Positions 39,584 through 48,915 of a stretch of DNA of 64,000 bases are shown piece by piece. Where the stretch lies: positions 434,001 through 498,000 of the forward strand of contig NZ_NJIF01000002.1 of NCBI RefSeq assembly GCF_002209555.1, in the 5' to 3' direction. Each line of letters starts with the position of its first letter. Position 1 is the stretch's first letter. Source of the DNA: Achromobacter insolitus (GTDB lineage: Bacteria > Pseudomonadota > Gammaproteobacteria > Burkholderiales > Burkholderiaceae_B). The notes beneath the pieces are model-generated. The model worked only from the letters and a program-made list of their open reading frames with translations, was not told where the DNA came from and did no database searches. The position numbers and the translations under genes were made by a program.

Positions 39584-40551
39584 GCGCCGAACCCGTTGGC
39601 CAGGCGCGTCTTGGCGTCCGCGTACTCGCGGCGCAGCGTGTCCACGATCTGGCGGGTGGGCAGCACACTGGCAATGCCGCCCACGCCCTGGCCCGCGCCC
39701 CAGATGTCCTTCCAGGGCTTGACGCGGGTAGAGCCGAAATTGGACGCGCCGCTGTCGGGCTGCGGCAGATTGGCCGGATCCAGCCCGGCGGCGGCGATGC
39801 TGGCCTTCAGGTAGTTGCCCGGAATGCCCGTGAAGAACGGCGTGTAGAGGATGTCCGAGGCGCTGGCCTCGACGATGGCGGATTTGTAGCCTTCGCTGGC
39901 GTTGGCTTCTTCGCTGGCGATGAAGCGCGTGCCCATGTAGGCGAAGTCCGCGCCCATGGCTTGCGCGGCCAGCACGTGCGCGCCCGAGGTGATCGCGCCA
40001 GACAGGATCAAGGGACCGTCGTAGAAGCGGCGTACTTCGGATACGAGTGCGAAGGGGCTGAGCGTGCCTGCGTGGCCGCCGGCCCCGGCGCACACCAGGA
40101 TCAGGCCGTCCACGCCGGCTTCCAGCGCCTTTTCAGCGTGGCGGATCGTGGTCACGTCGTGGAATACCTTGCCGCCCCAGTCATGTATGCCTTTGACCAG
40201 GTCGCCCGGCGCGCGCAGGCTGGTGATGATGAGCGGCACGCGGTGGCTGGCGCATACGGCCAGGTCCTGTTCCAGGCGGTCGTTGGACTGGTGGATGATC
40301 TGGTTGACCGCGAACGGCGCCACGGTCGCTCCGGGGTTGGCCTCGCGGTGCGCGGCCAGGCCGGCCTGGACTTCGTCCAGCCAGTCGGTCAGTAGGCTCT
40401 GCGGGCGCGCGTTCAGCGCGGGAAACGAACCCACGATGCCGCTGGTGCATTGCGCCACCACCAGCTTGGGGTTGGACACGATGAACATGGGGGCGCAGAT
40501 GACCGGCAGGGACATCTGGCCGTACAAATCAGTCACAAGAGAGTGGGGCAT
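39580..40551 (-). CDS. Nitronate monooxygenase / 2-nitropropane dioxygenase family flavoprotein
   Basis: A 323-residue FMN-binding TIM-barrel protein. LPVICAPMFIVSNPKLV near the N-terminus, GLILVCAGAGGHAGTLSPFALV with the catalytic-type His, and ALAAQAMGADFAYMGTRFIAS-like C-terminal FMN segments match the family. Starts at 40551 (ATG) and 40575 (GTG) are possible; the ATG gives MPHSLVTDLYG. It may oxidise nitronates or act as an enoyl-reductase-like flavoenzyme. Its position in an acyl-CoA cluster does not settle this. It is divergent from the TetR regulator and shares its operator. Confidence 0.85.
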   Translation of the reverse strand: MPHSLVTDLYGQMSLPVICAPMFIVSNPKLVVAQCTSGIVGSFPALNARPQSLLTDWLDEVQAGLAAHREANPGATVAPFAVNQIIHQSNDRLEQDLAVCASHRVPLIITSLRAPGDLVKGIHDWGGKVFHDVTTIRHAEKALEAGVDGLILVCAGAGGHAGTLSPFALVSEVRRFYDGPLILSGAITSGAHVLAAQAMGADFAYMGTRFIASEEANASEGYKSAIVEASASDILYTPFFTGIPGNYLKASIAAAGLDPANLPQPDSGASNFGSTRVKPWKDIWGAGQGVGGIASVLPTRQIVDTLRREYADAKTRLANGFGA

Positions 40552-40583
40552 GGCGTCGTCGCGGAAAAAGGTCACAAGAGGAC

Positions 40584-40677
40584 TTGAGCATCGTTGGCGG
40601 GTGTGCCTATAATTACCTACCGACCGTCCGGTAATTAATTAATCCATATTAAACGGCATGCGCCAAAGCGCTGTCAA
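40584..40677. promoter_or_regulatory. Divergent promoters sharing one TetR-type palindromic operator
   Basis: The plus strand has TTGAGC (40584-40589), 18 bases, then a perfect TATAAT (40608-40613). The minus strand has TTGACA (40672-40677), 18 bases, then TTTAAT (40648-40653). Between them lies a palindrome with outer arms TAATTACC / GGTAATTA (40610-40617 and 40630-40637) and inner ACCGAC/GTCCGGT-type symmetry. It overlaps the plus -10 box and the start of the minus transcript. This is the expected design of an autorepressing TetR regulator. Confidence 0.72.
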
Positions 40678-40731
40678 TGGAGGCGCGTGAGCGCCTCCGG
40701 CAGCGTCGGCGCAGCCCCTTCAAAGGCTGCC

Positions 40732-41355
40732 ATGGCGACCTCCGCTCCTCCCGCCCAGAAACGCGCCCGGGCCGGCCGTCCGCCCACTGTGGCGGCCCCG
40801 CGGGAACGCATCCTGGAAGAAGCCGCCAAGCTGTTCGCCCAGAGCGGCTACGACGGCAGTTCGGTGTCCGATCTGGCCGCGGCGCTGGGCGTGTCCAAGG
40901 CGGCCATCTATCACTACTACACCACCAAACAGGACATCTACGACGCCATCATCCTGGCCGTCCTGAGTGGCCTCACGCAGGCCGTGGCCCAGGAGGTCGC
41001 GCGGGCGGAAGGCGCCACGGCCCAGCTGCGCGCGTTCATGGTGGGCCATGCCCGCTACTTCGAGCAGCACCACGCCGAATTCGTCACCATGCTCATCGGC
41101 TACTCCGGCATGGCCCTGACCGAGCGCGAAGATGCCGCGCGCCTGCGCGACGGCTACGAAAAGCGTCTGCGTGAATTGATCGCGCAGGGTGTCGCCACCG
41201 GCGAGTTCCGCGCGCTGGACGTGGCCGCGGCGGGCCGCGCCGTGCTGTCGATGCTGAACTGGATGGTGCGCTGGTACAAGCCCGGCCAGCGCGACAGCGC
41301 CGAAACCATTGCCGCCGGATATTTCGATCTACTGGTCGGAGGCATGCGCGCGTAA
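40732..41355 (+). CDS. TetR/AcrR family transcriptional regulator of the acyl-CoA cluster
   Basis: A 207-residue repressor taken to start at the ATG at 40732; a GTG at 40687 behind GGAGG would add 15 residues. The N-terminal helix-turn-helix is clear (RERILEEAAKLFAQSGYDG, SVSDLAAALGVSKAAIYHYY, residues 20-65) and the C-terminal ligand-binding domain ends in a typical helical region. The operator at 40610-40637 lies in its own promoter. Regulators of this type near acyl-CoA dehydrogenases commonly sense acyl-CoA, which is inferred here. Confidence 0.88.
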   Translation: MATSAPPAQKRARAGRPPTVAAPRERILEEAAKLFAQSGYDGSSVSDLAAALGVSKAAIYHYYTTKQDIYDAIILAVLSGLTQAVAQEVARAEGATAQLRAFMVGHARYFEQHHAEFVTMLIGYSGMALTEREDAARLRDGYEKRLRELIAQGVATGEFRALDVAAAGRAVLSMLNWMVRWYKPGQRDSAETIAAGYFDLLVGGMRA

Positions 41356-41399
41356 GGCGCTGCCCCGCTTGCCCTGCCTTTCTTTGTGAGACTCCCGTC

Positions 41400-42548
41400 A
41401 TGGCCCTCGATACCGAAACCCTGAACCTGTTGCTGGAAGCCGTGCGCCGCTTCGTGCACGAACGCCTGATCCCCGCGGAAGACGCGCTGGCCGAAAGTGG
41501 CCAGGTGCCGCCCGACATCGTCAACGAGATGCGCGATCTGGGCCTGTTCGGCCTGTCCATCTCGCCCGACCACGGCGGCCTGGGCCTGACAATGGAAGAG
41601 GAAGTGCGCGTGGTCTTCGAACTGGGACAGACCTCGCCTGCGTTCCGCTCGCTGGCCGGCACCAATATCGGCATCGGGTCGCAAGCCATCGTGCTGGCCG
41701 GCACCGAAGCGCAGCGCTCCCACTACCTGCCGAAGCTGGCCAGCGGCGAACTGATAGGTTCGTTCGCGCTGACCGAGCCCGATGCCGGATCCGACGCCAT
41801 GGCGCTGCGCCTGTCCGCCGTGCGCGACGGCGACAGCTACGTGCTCAATGGCACCAAGCGCTACATCACCAACGCGCCCATCGCCGGGTTGTTCTCGGTC
41901 ATGGCGCGCACCGCGCCGGAGCGCCGCGCCAATTCCATATCCTGCTTCCTGGTCGAGGCCGGCACGCCAGGCCTGGCCATCGGCAAGCCGGACAAGAAGA
42001 TGGGCCAGGCCGGCGCCCTGACCAGCGATGTGGTGTTCGACAACTGCCGCGTGCCGGCCAGCGCGCTCCTGGGCGGGGAAGAGGGCAACGGGTTCCGCAC
42101 GTCGATGCGAGTGCTGGACAAAGGTCGCCTGCATATTTCTGCCCTGTGCGTGGGCATTGCCGACCGACTGCTGCGCGACGCCGTGAAGTACGCCATTGAG
42201 CGTAAGCAATTCGGCCAGCCCATTGCGGAGTTCCAGCTGATCCAGGCCATGATCGCCGACAGCCAGGCCGAACTCTACGCCGCGCGCTGCATGGTGCTGG
42301 ACGCCGCCCGCATGCGCGACCGTGGCGAGAACACCACGATGCAGGCCGCCTGCTGCAAGCTGTACGCCACCGAGATGGTGGGCCGCGTGGCCGACCGCGC
42401 GGTCCAGATCCACGGCGGCGCGGGCTACATGTCCGAGTATGCGGTCGAACGCTTCTACCGCGACGTGCGCCTGTTCCGTATCTTTGAGGGCACCTCGCAG
42501 ATCCAGCAGCTGGTGATCGCCCGCGAGACCATCAAGGCGCATTCGTGA
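41400..42548 (+). CDS. Acyl-CoA dehydrogenase
   Basis: A 382-residue FAD flavoprotein oxidising acyl-CoA to 2-enoyl-CoA and passing electrons to ETF. The signatures FALTEPDAGSDAMAL (substrate/FAD region) and IERKQFGQPIAEFQL are present. FRIFEGTSQIQQL contains the catalytic glutamate in the short/medium-chain position. It begins 44 bp after the TetR gene and is probably transcribed with it. Confidence 0.95.
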   Translation: MALDTETLNLLLEAVRRFVHERLIPAEDALAESGQVPPDIVNEMRDLGLFGLSISPDHGGLGLTMEEEVRVVFELGQTSPAFRSLAGTNIGIGSQAIVLAGTEAQRSHYLPKLASGELIGSFALTEPDAGSDAMALRLSAVRDGDSYVLNGTKRYITNAPIAGLFSVMARTAPERRANSISCFLVEAGTPGLAIGKPDKKMGQAGALTSDVVFDNCRVPASALLGGEEGNGFRTSMRVLDKGRLHISALCVGIADRLLRDAVKYAIERKQFGQPIAEFQLIQAMIADSQAELYAARCMVLDAARMRDRGENTTMQAACCKLYATEMVGRVADRAVQIHGGAGYMSEYAVERFYRDVRLFRIFEGTSQIQQLVIARETIKAHS

Positions 42549-42669
42549 GCGCGGATCCGGCGCAAGAGGCTAATATCCTGCATGACTGACGGTGATCCGG
42601 CAGCGGCTTCGCGCCGCGCCGGAGTATGACGCGCCAGCGGCCCGGCGCCGCCGGCATGGCGGAATTCCA

Positions 42670-42710
42670 GTCTGGCCTGCGTGCAGCCGCAGGCCGGACG
42701 TTTTCATTTC
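42670..42710 (+). terminator. Hairpin with T-rich tail between acyl-CoA dehydrogenase and CoA-transferase genes
   Basis: A 12-bp stem with one G-T pair (GTCTGGCCTGCG at 42670-42681 and CGCAGGCCGGAC at 42688-42699) is followed by GTTTTCATTTCT. It could end or attenuate the TetR-dehydrogenase transcript 23 bp before the next start codon. Confidence 0.6.
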
Positions 42711-42732
42711 TCTTCTGACGAAAAGATTACTA

Positions 42733-43962
42733 ATGTCGCAACGTCCCGCTCCCCTTACCGGCATACGCGTGCTGGATCTCACCCGCGTCCTGGCGGGCCC
42801 CTGGTGCACCCAGAACCTCGCCGATCTAGGCGCCGAGGTGATCAAGATCGAACGGCCCGGCGCGGGCGACGACACGCGGGCCTGGGGGCCTCCGTACCTC
42901 AAGGACGAGGCGGGCAACGACACCACCGAAGCCGCCTACTACCTGTCCGCCAACCGTAACAAGCTGTCGGTGGCGCTGGACATTGCCTCGCCGCGCGGCG
43001 CCGAGCTGGTGCGCGAACTGGCATTGCAAAGCGACATCCTGGTCGAAAACTTCAAAGTGGGTGGACTTTCCAAGTACGGGCTGGACTACGAGAGCCTGAA
43101 GGAACTCAACCCGCGCCTGATCTACTGCTCCATCACTGGTTTCGGCCAGACCGGTCCCTACGCCAGCCGTCCCGGCTACGACTTCATGATCCAGGGCATG
43201 GGCGGCCTGATGAGCATCACCGGCGAACGCGACGACCTGCCTGGCGGCGGTCCCCAGAAAGCCGGCGTGGCGGTGACCGACCTGATGACGGGCATGTATT
43301 CCACGGTGGGCATCCTGGCCGCGCTGCACGAGCGCTCGCGCAGCGGCCTGGGCCAGCACATCGACATGGCGCTGCTGGACTGCCAGGTCAGCATGTTGGC
43401 CAACCAGAACCTGAACTACATGACCTCGGGCGTGGCGCCCAAGCGTGCCGGCAACGCGCACCAGAATCTGGTGCCGTACCAGGTGTTCGCGGCCAGCGAC
43501 GGCCACCTGATCGTGGCGGTTGGCAACGACAGCCAGTTCCGCAACTACTGCGGCGTGATCGGCCTACCGGAGCTGTCGGCCGACCCGCGTTTCTCCACCA
43601 ACCCGCAACGCGTGAAGAACCGCGCGGAACTGGTGCCGCTTCTGGCCGAACGCATGGCCACCGGCGCGCGCGACCACTGGCTCGCCGCGCTGGAAGGCGT
43701 GGGCGTTCCAGCCGGCCCCATCAATACGCTGGACCAGGTCTACGAAGACCCGCAGGTGCTGGCGCGCGGCATGAAGCGTGAACTGCCGCATCCGACCGCG
43801 GGCAAGGTGCCCGTTGCTTCCAGCCCGCTGAAGTTCTCGGGCAGCCCGGTCGAGTACCGCCGTCCGCCGCCCTTGCTGGGCGAGCACACCGAGCAGGTGC
43901 TGTCCGAGAAGCTGGGCCTGTCGGCCGAAGAAATCCTGGCGCTGGCGCAAAGCCGGCCCTGA
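42733..43962 (+). CDS. CaiB/BaiF family (type III) CoA transferase
   Basis: A 409-residue enzyme moving CoA between carboxylic acids, here likely activating the pathway substrate without ATP. The N-terminus (PLTGIRVLDLTRVLAGPWC, NLADLGAEVIKIE) and the catalytic Asp in RPGYDFMIQGMGG are characteristic. The overall sequence resembles succinyl-CoA:glutarate or hydroxymethylglutarate-type transferases, which would fit dicarboxylate use, but substrate cannot be read from sequence. The start is the ATG at 42733; an in-frame extension to 42592 crosses the hairpin and is rejected. Confidence 0.92.
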   Translation: MSQRPAPLTGIRVLDLTRVLAGPWCTQNLADLGAEVIKIERPGAGDDTRAWGPPYLKDEAGNDTTEAAYYLSANRNKLSVALDIASPRGAELVRELALQSDILVENFKVGGLSKYGLDYESLKELNPRLIYCSITGFGQTGPYASRPGYDFMIQGMGGLMSITGERDDLPGGGPQKAGVAVTDLMTGMYSTVGILAALHERSRSGLGQHIDMALLDCQVSMLANQNLNYMTSGVAPKRAGNAHQNLVPYQVFAASDGHLIVAVGNDSQFRNYCGVIGLPELSADPRFSTNPQRVKNRAELVPLLAERMATGARDHWLAALEGVGVPAGPINTLDQVYEDPQVLARGMKRELPHPTAGKVPVASSPLKFSGSPVEYRRPPPLLGEHTEQVLSEKLGLSAEEILALAQSRP

Positions 43963-43992
43963 GCCCCATTCAATAAAAGCAGGAGAGTGTTG

Positions 43993-45519
43993 ATGAAGGA
44001 GATTCAAACCATCGGCGTCGTTGGCGCCGGGGCCATGGGGCGCGGCATCGCGCAGATCGCGGCGCAAGCCGGACTGCGCGTGCGCCTGTACGACACCAGC
44101 GCCGATGCCGTGGCGGCAGCGCGCGAGTCACTGCAGCAAACCTGGGAAAAACTGGCCCAGAAGGGCAAGATGAGCGCTGCCGACGCGCAAGCCGCGCTGG
44201 AACGCGTGGAGTCCGCCACCGCGCTGACCGACATGTCGAACTGCCAGCTGGTGGTGGAAGCCATCGTGGAACGCCTGGACGTCAAGCGCGACCTGTTCGC
44301 CGCGCTGGAAGGCGTGGTGGCCGAAGACTGCATCCTGGCGTCGAACACCTCGTCGCTGTCGATCACCGCCATCGCCGCCGCCTGCAAGCGGCCGCAGCGC
44401 GTGGCCGGCTACCACTTCTTCAACCCGGTCGCGCTGATGAAGGTGGTTGAAGTCATCGACGGCCTGCGCAGCGCGCCTGAAGTCGGCGATGCCTTGGCTG
44501 AACTGGCTCGTCGCATGGGCCACACGCCCGTGCGCGCCAAGGACATGCCGGGCTTCATCGTCAACCATGCCGGTCGCGGCATGAATACCGAAGGCCTGCG
44601 CGTGGCGCAGGAAGCCGTGGCGACCTTCGCGCAGGTCGACGCCGTCATGCGCGAGCAGGCCGGCTTCCGCATGGGCCCCTTCGAACTGCTGGACCTGACG
44701 GCGCTGGACGTGTCCCACCCGGTGATGGAATCCATCTACCGCCAGTTCTTCGATGAGCCGCGCTTCCGTCCGTCTCCCATCACGACCGTGCGCCTGGCGG
44801 GCGGCTTGATCGGCCGCAAGGCCGGTGAAGGCTTCTACGTCTATGCCGACGGCCAGAAGCAGGTCCCCGCAGAGCCGCCCGCGCCGGCGTTGCCCGAGAA
44901 CCTGAAGGTCTGGGTCAGTCCCAAGCATGCCGAAGGCTATGCCCGCGCCGCAGCGCTGGTTGAAAAGCTGGGCGCCACGCTGGTGACCGGATCCGCGCCC
45001 GACGCCGATGCACTCATTCTCGTCACCCCCTTTGGCGAGGACGTCTCCACCACCGTGTCCGCGCAAGGCTTGAACGCGGCCCGCACGGTCGGCCTGGACA
45101 CGCTCTACGCCTTCGATACCGCCAAGCGCCGCACCATCATGGTGTCGCCCGCCACCGAAGCGAAGTGGCGCGATGCCGCCCACGCGCTGCTGGCTGCCGA
45201 CGGCGTGCCCGTCACGGTGATCGAGGACTCGCCGGGCTTCATCGCCCAGCGCATCGTGGCCACCATCGTCAATATCGCCAGCGACATCGCGCAGCAGCAG
45301 ATCGCCACGCCCAAGGACATCGACCTGGCGGTGACGCTGGGCCTGGGATATCCGGTGGGGCCGCTCGCCCTGGGCGATAAGCTCGGCGCCGACCGCATCC
45401 TGGAAATCCTCAAGAGCATGCAACGCGTGACCGGCGATCCCCGCTACCGCCCGAGCCTGTGGCTGCAGCGCCGCGTTCAGCTTGGCATGTCGCTGACCAA
45501 GGCGGCAGGGGAACAGTGA
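43993..45519 (+). CDS. 3-hydroxyacyl-CoA dehydrogenase (PaaH-like)
   Basis: A 508-residue NAD-dependent enzyme oxidising 3-hydroxyacyl-CoA. The Rossmann motif GAGAMGRGIAQIAAQAG is at residues 10-26. The catalytic His lies in RVAGYHFFNPVALMKVVEVI and a first C-terminal 3HCDH domain follows. A second 3HCDH domain fills the last 100 residues (DSPGFIAQRIVATIVNIASD). The double C-terminal layout and length match PaaH/PhaC of phenylacetate breakdown and long 3-hydroxybutyryl-CoA dehydrogenases. The start is the ATG at 43993 behind AGGAGA. It is the last gene of the cluster, followed by a strong terminator. Confidence 0.93.
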   Translation: MKEIQTIGVVGAGAMGRGIAQIAAQAGLRVRLYDTSADAVAAARESLQQTWEKLAQKGKMSAADAQAALERVESATALTDMSNCQLVVEAIVERLDVKRDLFAALEGVVAEDCILASNTSSLSITAIAAACKRPQRVAGYHFFNPVALMKVVEVIDGLRSAPEVGDALAELARRMGHTPVRAKDMPGFIVNHAGRGMNTEGLRVAQEAVATFAQVDAVMREQAGFRMGPFELLDLTALDVSHPVMESIYRQFFDEPRFRPSPITTVRLAGGLIGRKAGEGFYVYADGQKQVPAEPPAPALPENLKVWVSPKHAEGYARAAALVEKLGATLVTGSAPDADALILVTPFGEDVSTTVSAQGLNAARTVGLDTLYAFDTAKRRTIMVSPATEAKWRDAAHALLAADGVPVTVIEDSPGFIAQRIVATIVNIASDIAQQQIATPKDIDLAVTLGLGYPVGPLALGDKLGADRILEILKSMQRVTGDPRYRPSLWLQRRVQLGMSLTKAAGEQ

Positions 45520-45571
45520 TGTGATGACAGGTTGCGCGGCCCTTCGCGCAACCTGTGCACGGCCTTGAAAC

Positions 45572-45605
45572 AAAAAGCCCCTTGAGCAACTCAAGGGGCT
45601 TTTTT
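45572..45605. terminator. Strong bidirectional terminator
   Basis: A 15-bp perfect stem (45572-45586 and 45590-45604), core GCCCCTTGAG / CTCAAGGGGC with flanking A and T runs and a 3-base loop. It lies between the convergent 3-hydroxyacyl-CoA dehydrogenase and cytochrome c genes. Confidence 0.92.
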
Positions 45606-45620
45606 CGTGGGCGGCGGATC

Positions 45621-46541
45621 TTACTTTGCCGCATCCACCATGTACTGCACCGCTGCACGGATATCGTCTTCCGAGGCATTGGCCGCGCCGCCCTTCGGGG
45701 GCATTGGCGGCTTGCCTTGCATGGCGACCTTCACCATGGCGTCCATGCCGGTCTTGATGTAGGGCTCCCAGGCGGCCTTGTCGCCGAACTTGGGGGCGTT
45801 GGCCACGCCGGTGGCATGGCAGGCAAAGCAGACGCTCTTGTACAGCTTTTCACCGGCCGGGTTGACCGTGGCGGCCTGCGGCGCGGCGGCTTGGGCGGCC
45901 GGGGCGGGAGCAGGCGCGGGCGCGGCGGCAGCCGGCGCTGCAGCTGCTGGAGCAGCGGGGGCCGTAGCGGCTGCTGCCGGTGCTGCGGCGGCGGGAGCGG
46001 CTGCCGCTTCCTTTTTGTCGCCTTCCGCAGCCGGGGCGGCGGGTTCGGGCAGCGAGCCGCCCGACTTGTTGGCCATGTAGACCACGGCGCGCGCGACTTC
46101 GTAGTCGGACAGCGTGGGGTTGCCGCCCTTGGCGGGCATGCCGCCCTTGCCGTGCAGGGCCACGTTCAACATGGCGTCGTAGCCGGCGGTGATGAAGGGC
46201 GCCCACGCAGCGTTATCGCCGACCTTGGGCGCGCCGGCGACGCCAGCGGTGTGACAGGCCGTACAGACGGCGGCGAAGACCTGTTCGCCGGTCTTGAAGA
46301 CCTTGGGGGCATTTGCGTCAACCAGCTCGAAACCCGCGACTGGGGCAATGCGCTTGGCGACGGCTTCGTTGGACAGCGAATCCGAACCGGCTCCCACCTT
46401 GGTGCCCGAAGCCACCATGTTCACCAATAGGATGATGATGGCGATCGGGATCACGAAAGACAGGACGATCGTGACGATCAGTTGCTTCGGGGTCTTGATG
46501 GGGGAGGAGTGCTCTTCTATGTGTTCCTGCTCGTTGCTCAT
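45621..46541 (-). CDS. Membrane-anchored dihaem cytochrome c
   Basis: A 306-residue protein. One N-terminal transmembrane anchor (about residues 20-43, LIVTIVLSFVIPIAIIILLV) is followed by two class I cytochrome c domains with haem motifs CTACH (Cys93 to His97) and CFACH (near residue 226). Each has a downstream methionine ligand candidate (GKGGMPAKGG, GKPPMPPKGG). A low-complexity Ala/Pro linker of about 60 residues joins them. It faces the periplasm and likely carries electrons to a terminal oxidase. The start is the ATG at 46541. Confidence 0.92.
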   Translation of the reverse strand: MSNEQEHIEEHSSPIKTPKQLIVTIVLSFVIPIAIIILLVNMVASGTKVGAGSDSLSNEAVAKRIAPVAGFELVDANAPKVFKTGEQVFAAVCTACHTAGVAGAPKVGDNAAWAPFITAGYDAMLNVALHGKGGMPAKGGNPTLSDYEVARAVVYMANKSGGSLPEPAAPAAEGDKKEAAAAPAAAAPAAAATAPAAPAAAAPAAAAPAPAPAPAAQAAAPQAATVNPAGEKLYKSVCFACHATGVANAPKFGDKAAWEPYIKTGMDAMVKVAMQGKPPMPPKGGAANASEDDIRAAVQYMVDAAK

Positions 46542-46773
46542 GACCAAATCCTGCTAACGGGTACCGGGGGCGCCTGGCGGCGGCAACAGAAAATCAGTAC
46601 TGCACAAGTCGGCGGCATGGACGGCCCGCCTTGCAAGCAAACGCTGGATTATATAACGGTGTCATAGACACCCGTCCAATGCAACTGACCGGGTTTTCGA
46701 TGAGTTTGCCGGAAGATTTGATCCTGTTCATGCAACTCCGCGAAAACTGGGTACAATACCGCCTCCTTGCGCT

Positions 46774-46848
46774 GCGCCCGTAGTTCAATGGATAGAATGA
46801 GAGTTTCCGAAGCTCTTGATACAGGTTCGATTCCTGTCGGGCGCGCCA
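46774..46848 (+). tRNA. tRNA-Arg (anticodon CCG)
   Basis: A 75-base gene including encoded CCA. The acceptor stem GCGCCCG pairs with CGGGCGC (46838-46844), and the T arm ACAGG-TTCGATT-CCTGT is perfect. The anticodon loop TTCCGAA carries CCG, reading the arginine codon CGG. A TACAAT -10-like box lies at 46752-46757. A weak hairpin (AGCCTG / CAGGCT) follows at about 46900. Confidence 0.95.
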
Positions 46849-47085
46849 TCAATGCAAGGCGTTGCGCGCGGCGTATGCCCGTTGCGTGACCCAGGCCGAG
46901 CCTGTTCAGGCTGCCAAATCCGGCCATCTCCCCTCTGTTGCCCGTGCGCTGAACCACAAATTGCGTACTTTTTTTCCTGTTGATCCGCCGCGCACCGAGC
47001 GGGGGCATGGGACTAAAATCCGCTCACGCTTTCGACCCGCGCCTCCCCGCTTGGGAGGTTCCCTCGGCCCTAGCATCTCACCCTC

Positions 47086-48915
47086 TTGCTGCCCGCCACC
47101 GGCTCGACATCCCCTTCCACGCCGCCAGGTTCGGCGTATGCCGCCCGCATCCGCCAGGTGCAGGTCGATGCCTTGCGCCGAAGCTTTCCGTTCGCGCTGT
47201 CGGGGTCGCTGATCAGCGCCAGCTTTTCCGCATTCGCGTTGTTCGGCGTGCTGCCGGGACTGGAAATCCTGCTGTGGCTGGGTGCGACGCTGGTAGTGGG
47301 CGCCCTGCGGTGGGCGTCGGTGGTGGCCTATGACCGCCACCGCGCCGATCCCTCTGCGGCCCAGCGCTGGGTGCGCCGGATGCTGATCGGCAACCTGGTC
47401 TCCGGCATTCTGTGGGGGCTGCCCTTTGCCTACTGGACGTTTTTTGTGCCGCTGGAGTACCAGCTGTTCTTCATCGTCATCCTGTTCGGGCTGGGCACGG
47501 GCGCCATCTATTCGAACTACATGCTGCTGCCCGTCATGTATGCGTTCGAGGTGCCGGCTTTTGCGCCCATGTTCATCGCGCTGGCGGCGCAGCCGTCCGC
47601 CATCCATCTTGCGCTCGTGACGGGCGGCCTCGCGTACCTGGTTGCGACCCTGGCCTTTATCCACCGCATGAACCGCACCCATCTGGACGCGCTGCGCCTG
47701 GGTTATGAAAATCTGGCGCTGCTGGAGCAGGTGCGCCAGGAAAAGACCGCCGCCGAACGCAGTGACCTGGAGAAGTCGCGCTTTCTTGCCGCGGCCAGCC
47801 ATGACCTGCGTCAGCCGGTGCATGCGGTCAATCTGTTTCTGGGGCTGCTGGCGAACGAGCCTCTGTCCCGGCACGGGCGCTACCTGGTCGACAACATCAC
47901 CAGCGCGTTGTCCGCGATGGGGCATCTGTTCGACGCTTTGCTGAATCTGTCGCGACTGGACGCGGGCGTCATCGAACCCCGCTTCGAGACGTTCAAGGTG
48001 CAGCCGCTGCTGGACCAACTGAAGGCGGAGTACGCGCCGCAAGCCAGCGAAAAGGGAATAAGGCTGCGTGTGCGTCCCTGCGCGGCCAGCGTGCGGTCGG
48101 ATCCGGTGCTGCTGGAGCGCCTGTTGCGCAACCTGATCAGCAACGCCATCGTGCACACCGAGGGCGGTCGCGTGCTGGTCGGTTGCCGGCGGGTCGGGAA
48201 TCGCTTGCGCATGGAAGTCTGGGACAACGGCCCGGGCATTCCGAAGTCCGAGCAGGAACGGGTCTTCTGGGAATTCCATCAACTGGCCAATCCCGAGCGA
48301 GACCGCAGCAAGGGGTTGGGGCTGGGGCTGGCCATCGTGCGCCGTACCGCCCGGCTGCTTAACCATGAACTGATGCTGCGCTCGGAAGAGGGCCGCCACA
48401 CCGTGTTCTCGGTGGCGGTGCCGGCTTCGGAATCGGCCGGGGCGGCGCTGTCGGCCACGCTTGCGGGCGCCAGACCCGCGCCCGCGCCCGCGTCCGAAGA
48501 CAACTTGCGCGGAAAGCTGGTGCTGCTGGTGGACGACGACGCGCAGAATCTGGCGGGCCTGTCCATGCTATTCGAGAGCTGGGGCTGCCGCGTCGTCGCG
48601 GCCACCAGCGGCAATGCGCTGTTCGAGCGTGTGCTGCCGCTGGCCGAGCGTCCCGAGCTGATCGTGACGGATTACCGGCTGCGCGAGCACGAGACCGGTA
48701 TCCACGTGATCGAACGGCTGCGAGAGGAATACAACGATCGGGACCTGCCGGCTTTGCTGGTCAGCGGCGACACCGATCCGGCGCGGCTGACCGAGGCCGC
48801 CGCCCGTGGCGTGCCGTTGTTGCACAAGCCGGTGCAGGTGCAGGCGCTGCGCGAGCACGTGACCAGCTTGCTGCATGCCAACGAAGCGGCGTCCCTGGCG
48901 GGAGACGTCGAATGA
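47086..48915 (+). CDS. Membrane hybrid sensor histidine kinase with C-terminal receiver
   Basis: Up to 609 residues. Five or six hydrophobic helices occupy about residues 33-205. HisKA has FLAAASHDLRQPVHAVNLF with phospho-accepting His near residue 242. The ATPase domain follows (NLISNAIVHT, WDNGPGIP, GLGLGLAIVRR), then a receiver domain (LVLLVDDDAQNLAGL, phospho-acceptor Asp near 529 in IVTDYRL, KP near the end). An in-frame TAG at 47071 bounds the frame, leaving a TTG at 47086 or a GTG at 47158 as start. It overlaps the response regulator gene by 4 bp. The signal sensed is unknown. Confidence 0.9.
   Translation: MLPATGSTSPSTPPGSAYAARIRQVQVDALRRSFPFALSGSLISASFSAFALFGVLPGLEILLWLGATLVVGALRWASVVAYDRHRADPSAAQRWVRRMLIGNLVSGILWGLPFAYWTFFVPLEYQLFFIVILFGLGTGAIYSNYMLLPVMYAFEVPAFAPMFIALAAQPSAIHLALVTGGLAYLVATLAFIHRMNRTHLDALRLGYENLALLEQVRQEKTAAERSDLEKSRFLAAASHDLRQPVHAVNLFLGLLANEPLSRHGRYLVDNITSALSAMGHLFDALLNLSRLDAGVIEPRFETFKVQPLLDQLKAEYAPQASEKGIRLRVRPCAASVRSDPVLLERLLRNLISNAIVHTEGGRVLVGCRRVGNRLRMEVWDNGPGIPKSEQERVFWEFHQLANPERDRSKGLGLGLAIVRRTARLLNHELMLRSEEGRHTVFSVAVPASESAGAALSATLAGARPAPAPASEDNLRGKLVLLVDDDAQNLAGLSMLFESWGCRVVAATSGNALFERVLPLAERPELIVTDYRLREHETGIHVIERLREEYNDRDLPALLVSGDTDPARLTEAAARGVPLLHKPVQVQALREHVTSLLHANEAASLAGDVE

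Noticed and set aside
45850-46060. Low-complexity Ala/Pro-coding repeat considered as a genomic repeat element
   Set aside because: It is the linker between the two haem domains of the cytochrome c gene and keeps the reading frame. No mobile or extragenic repeat is indicated.
47041-47085. Possible upstream start of the hybrid kinase gene
   Set aside because: An in-frame TAG at 47071 rules out any start before 47086.
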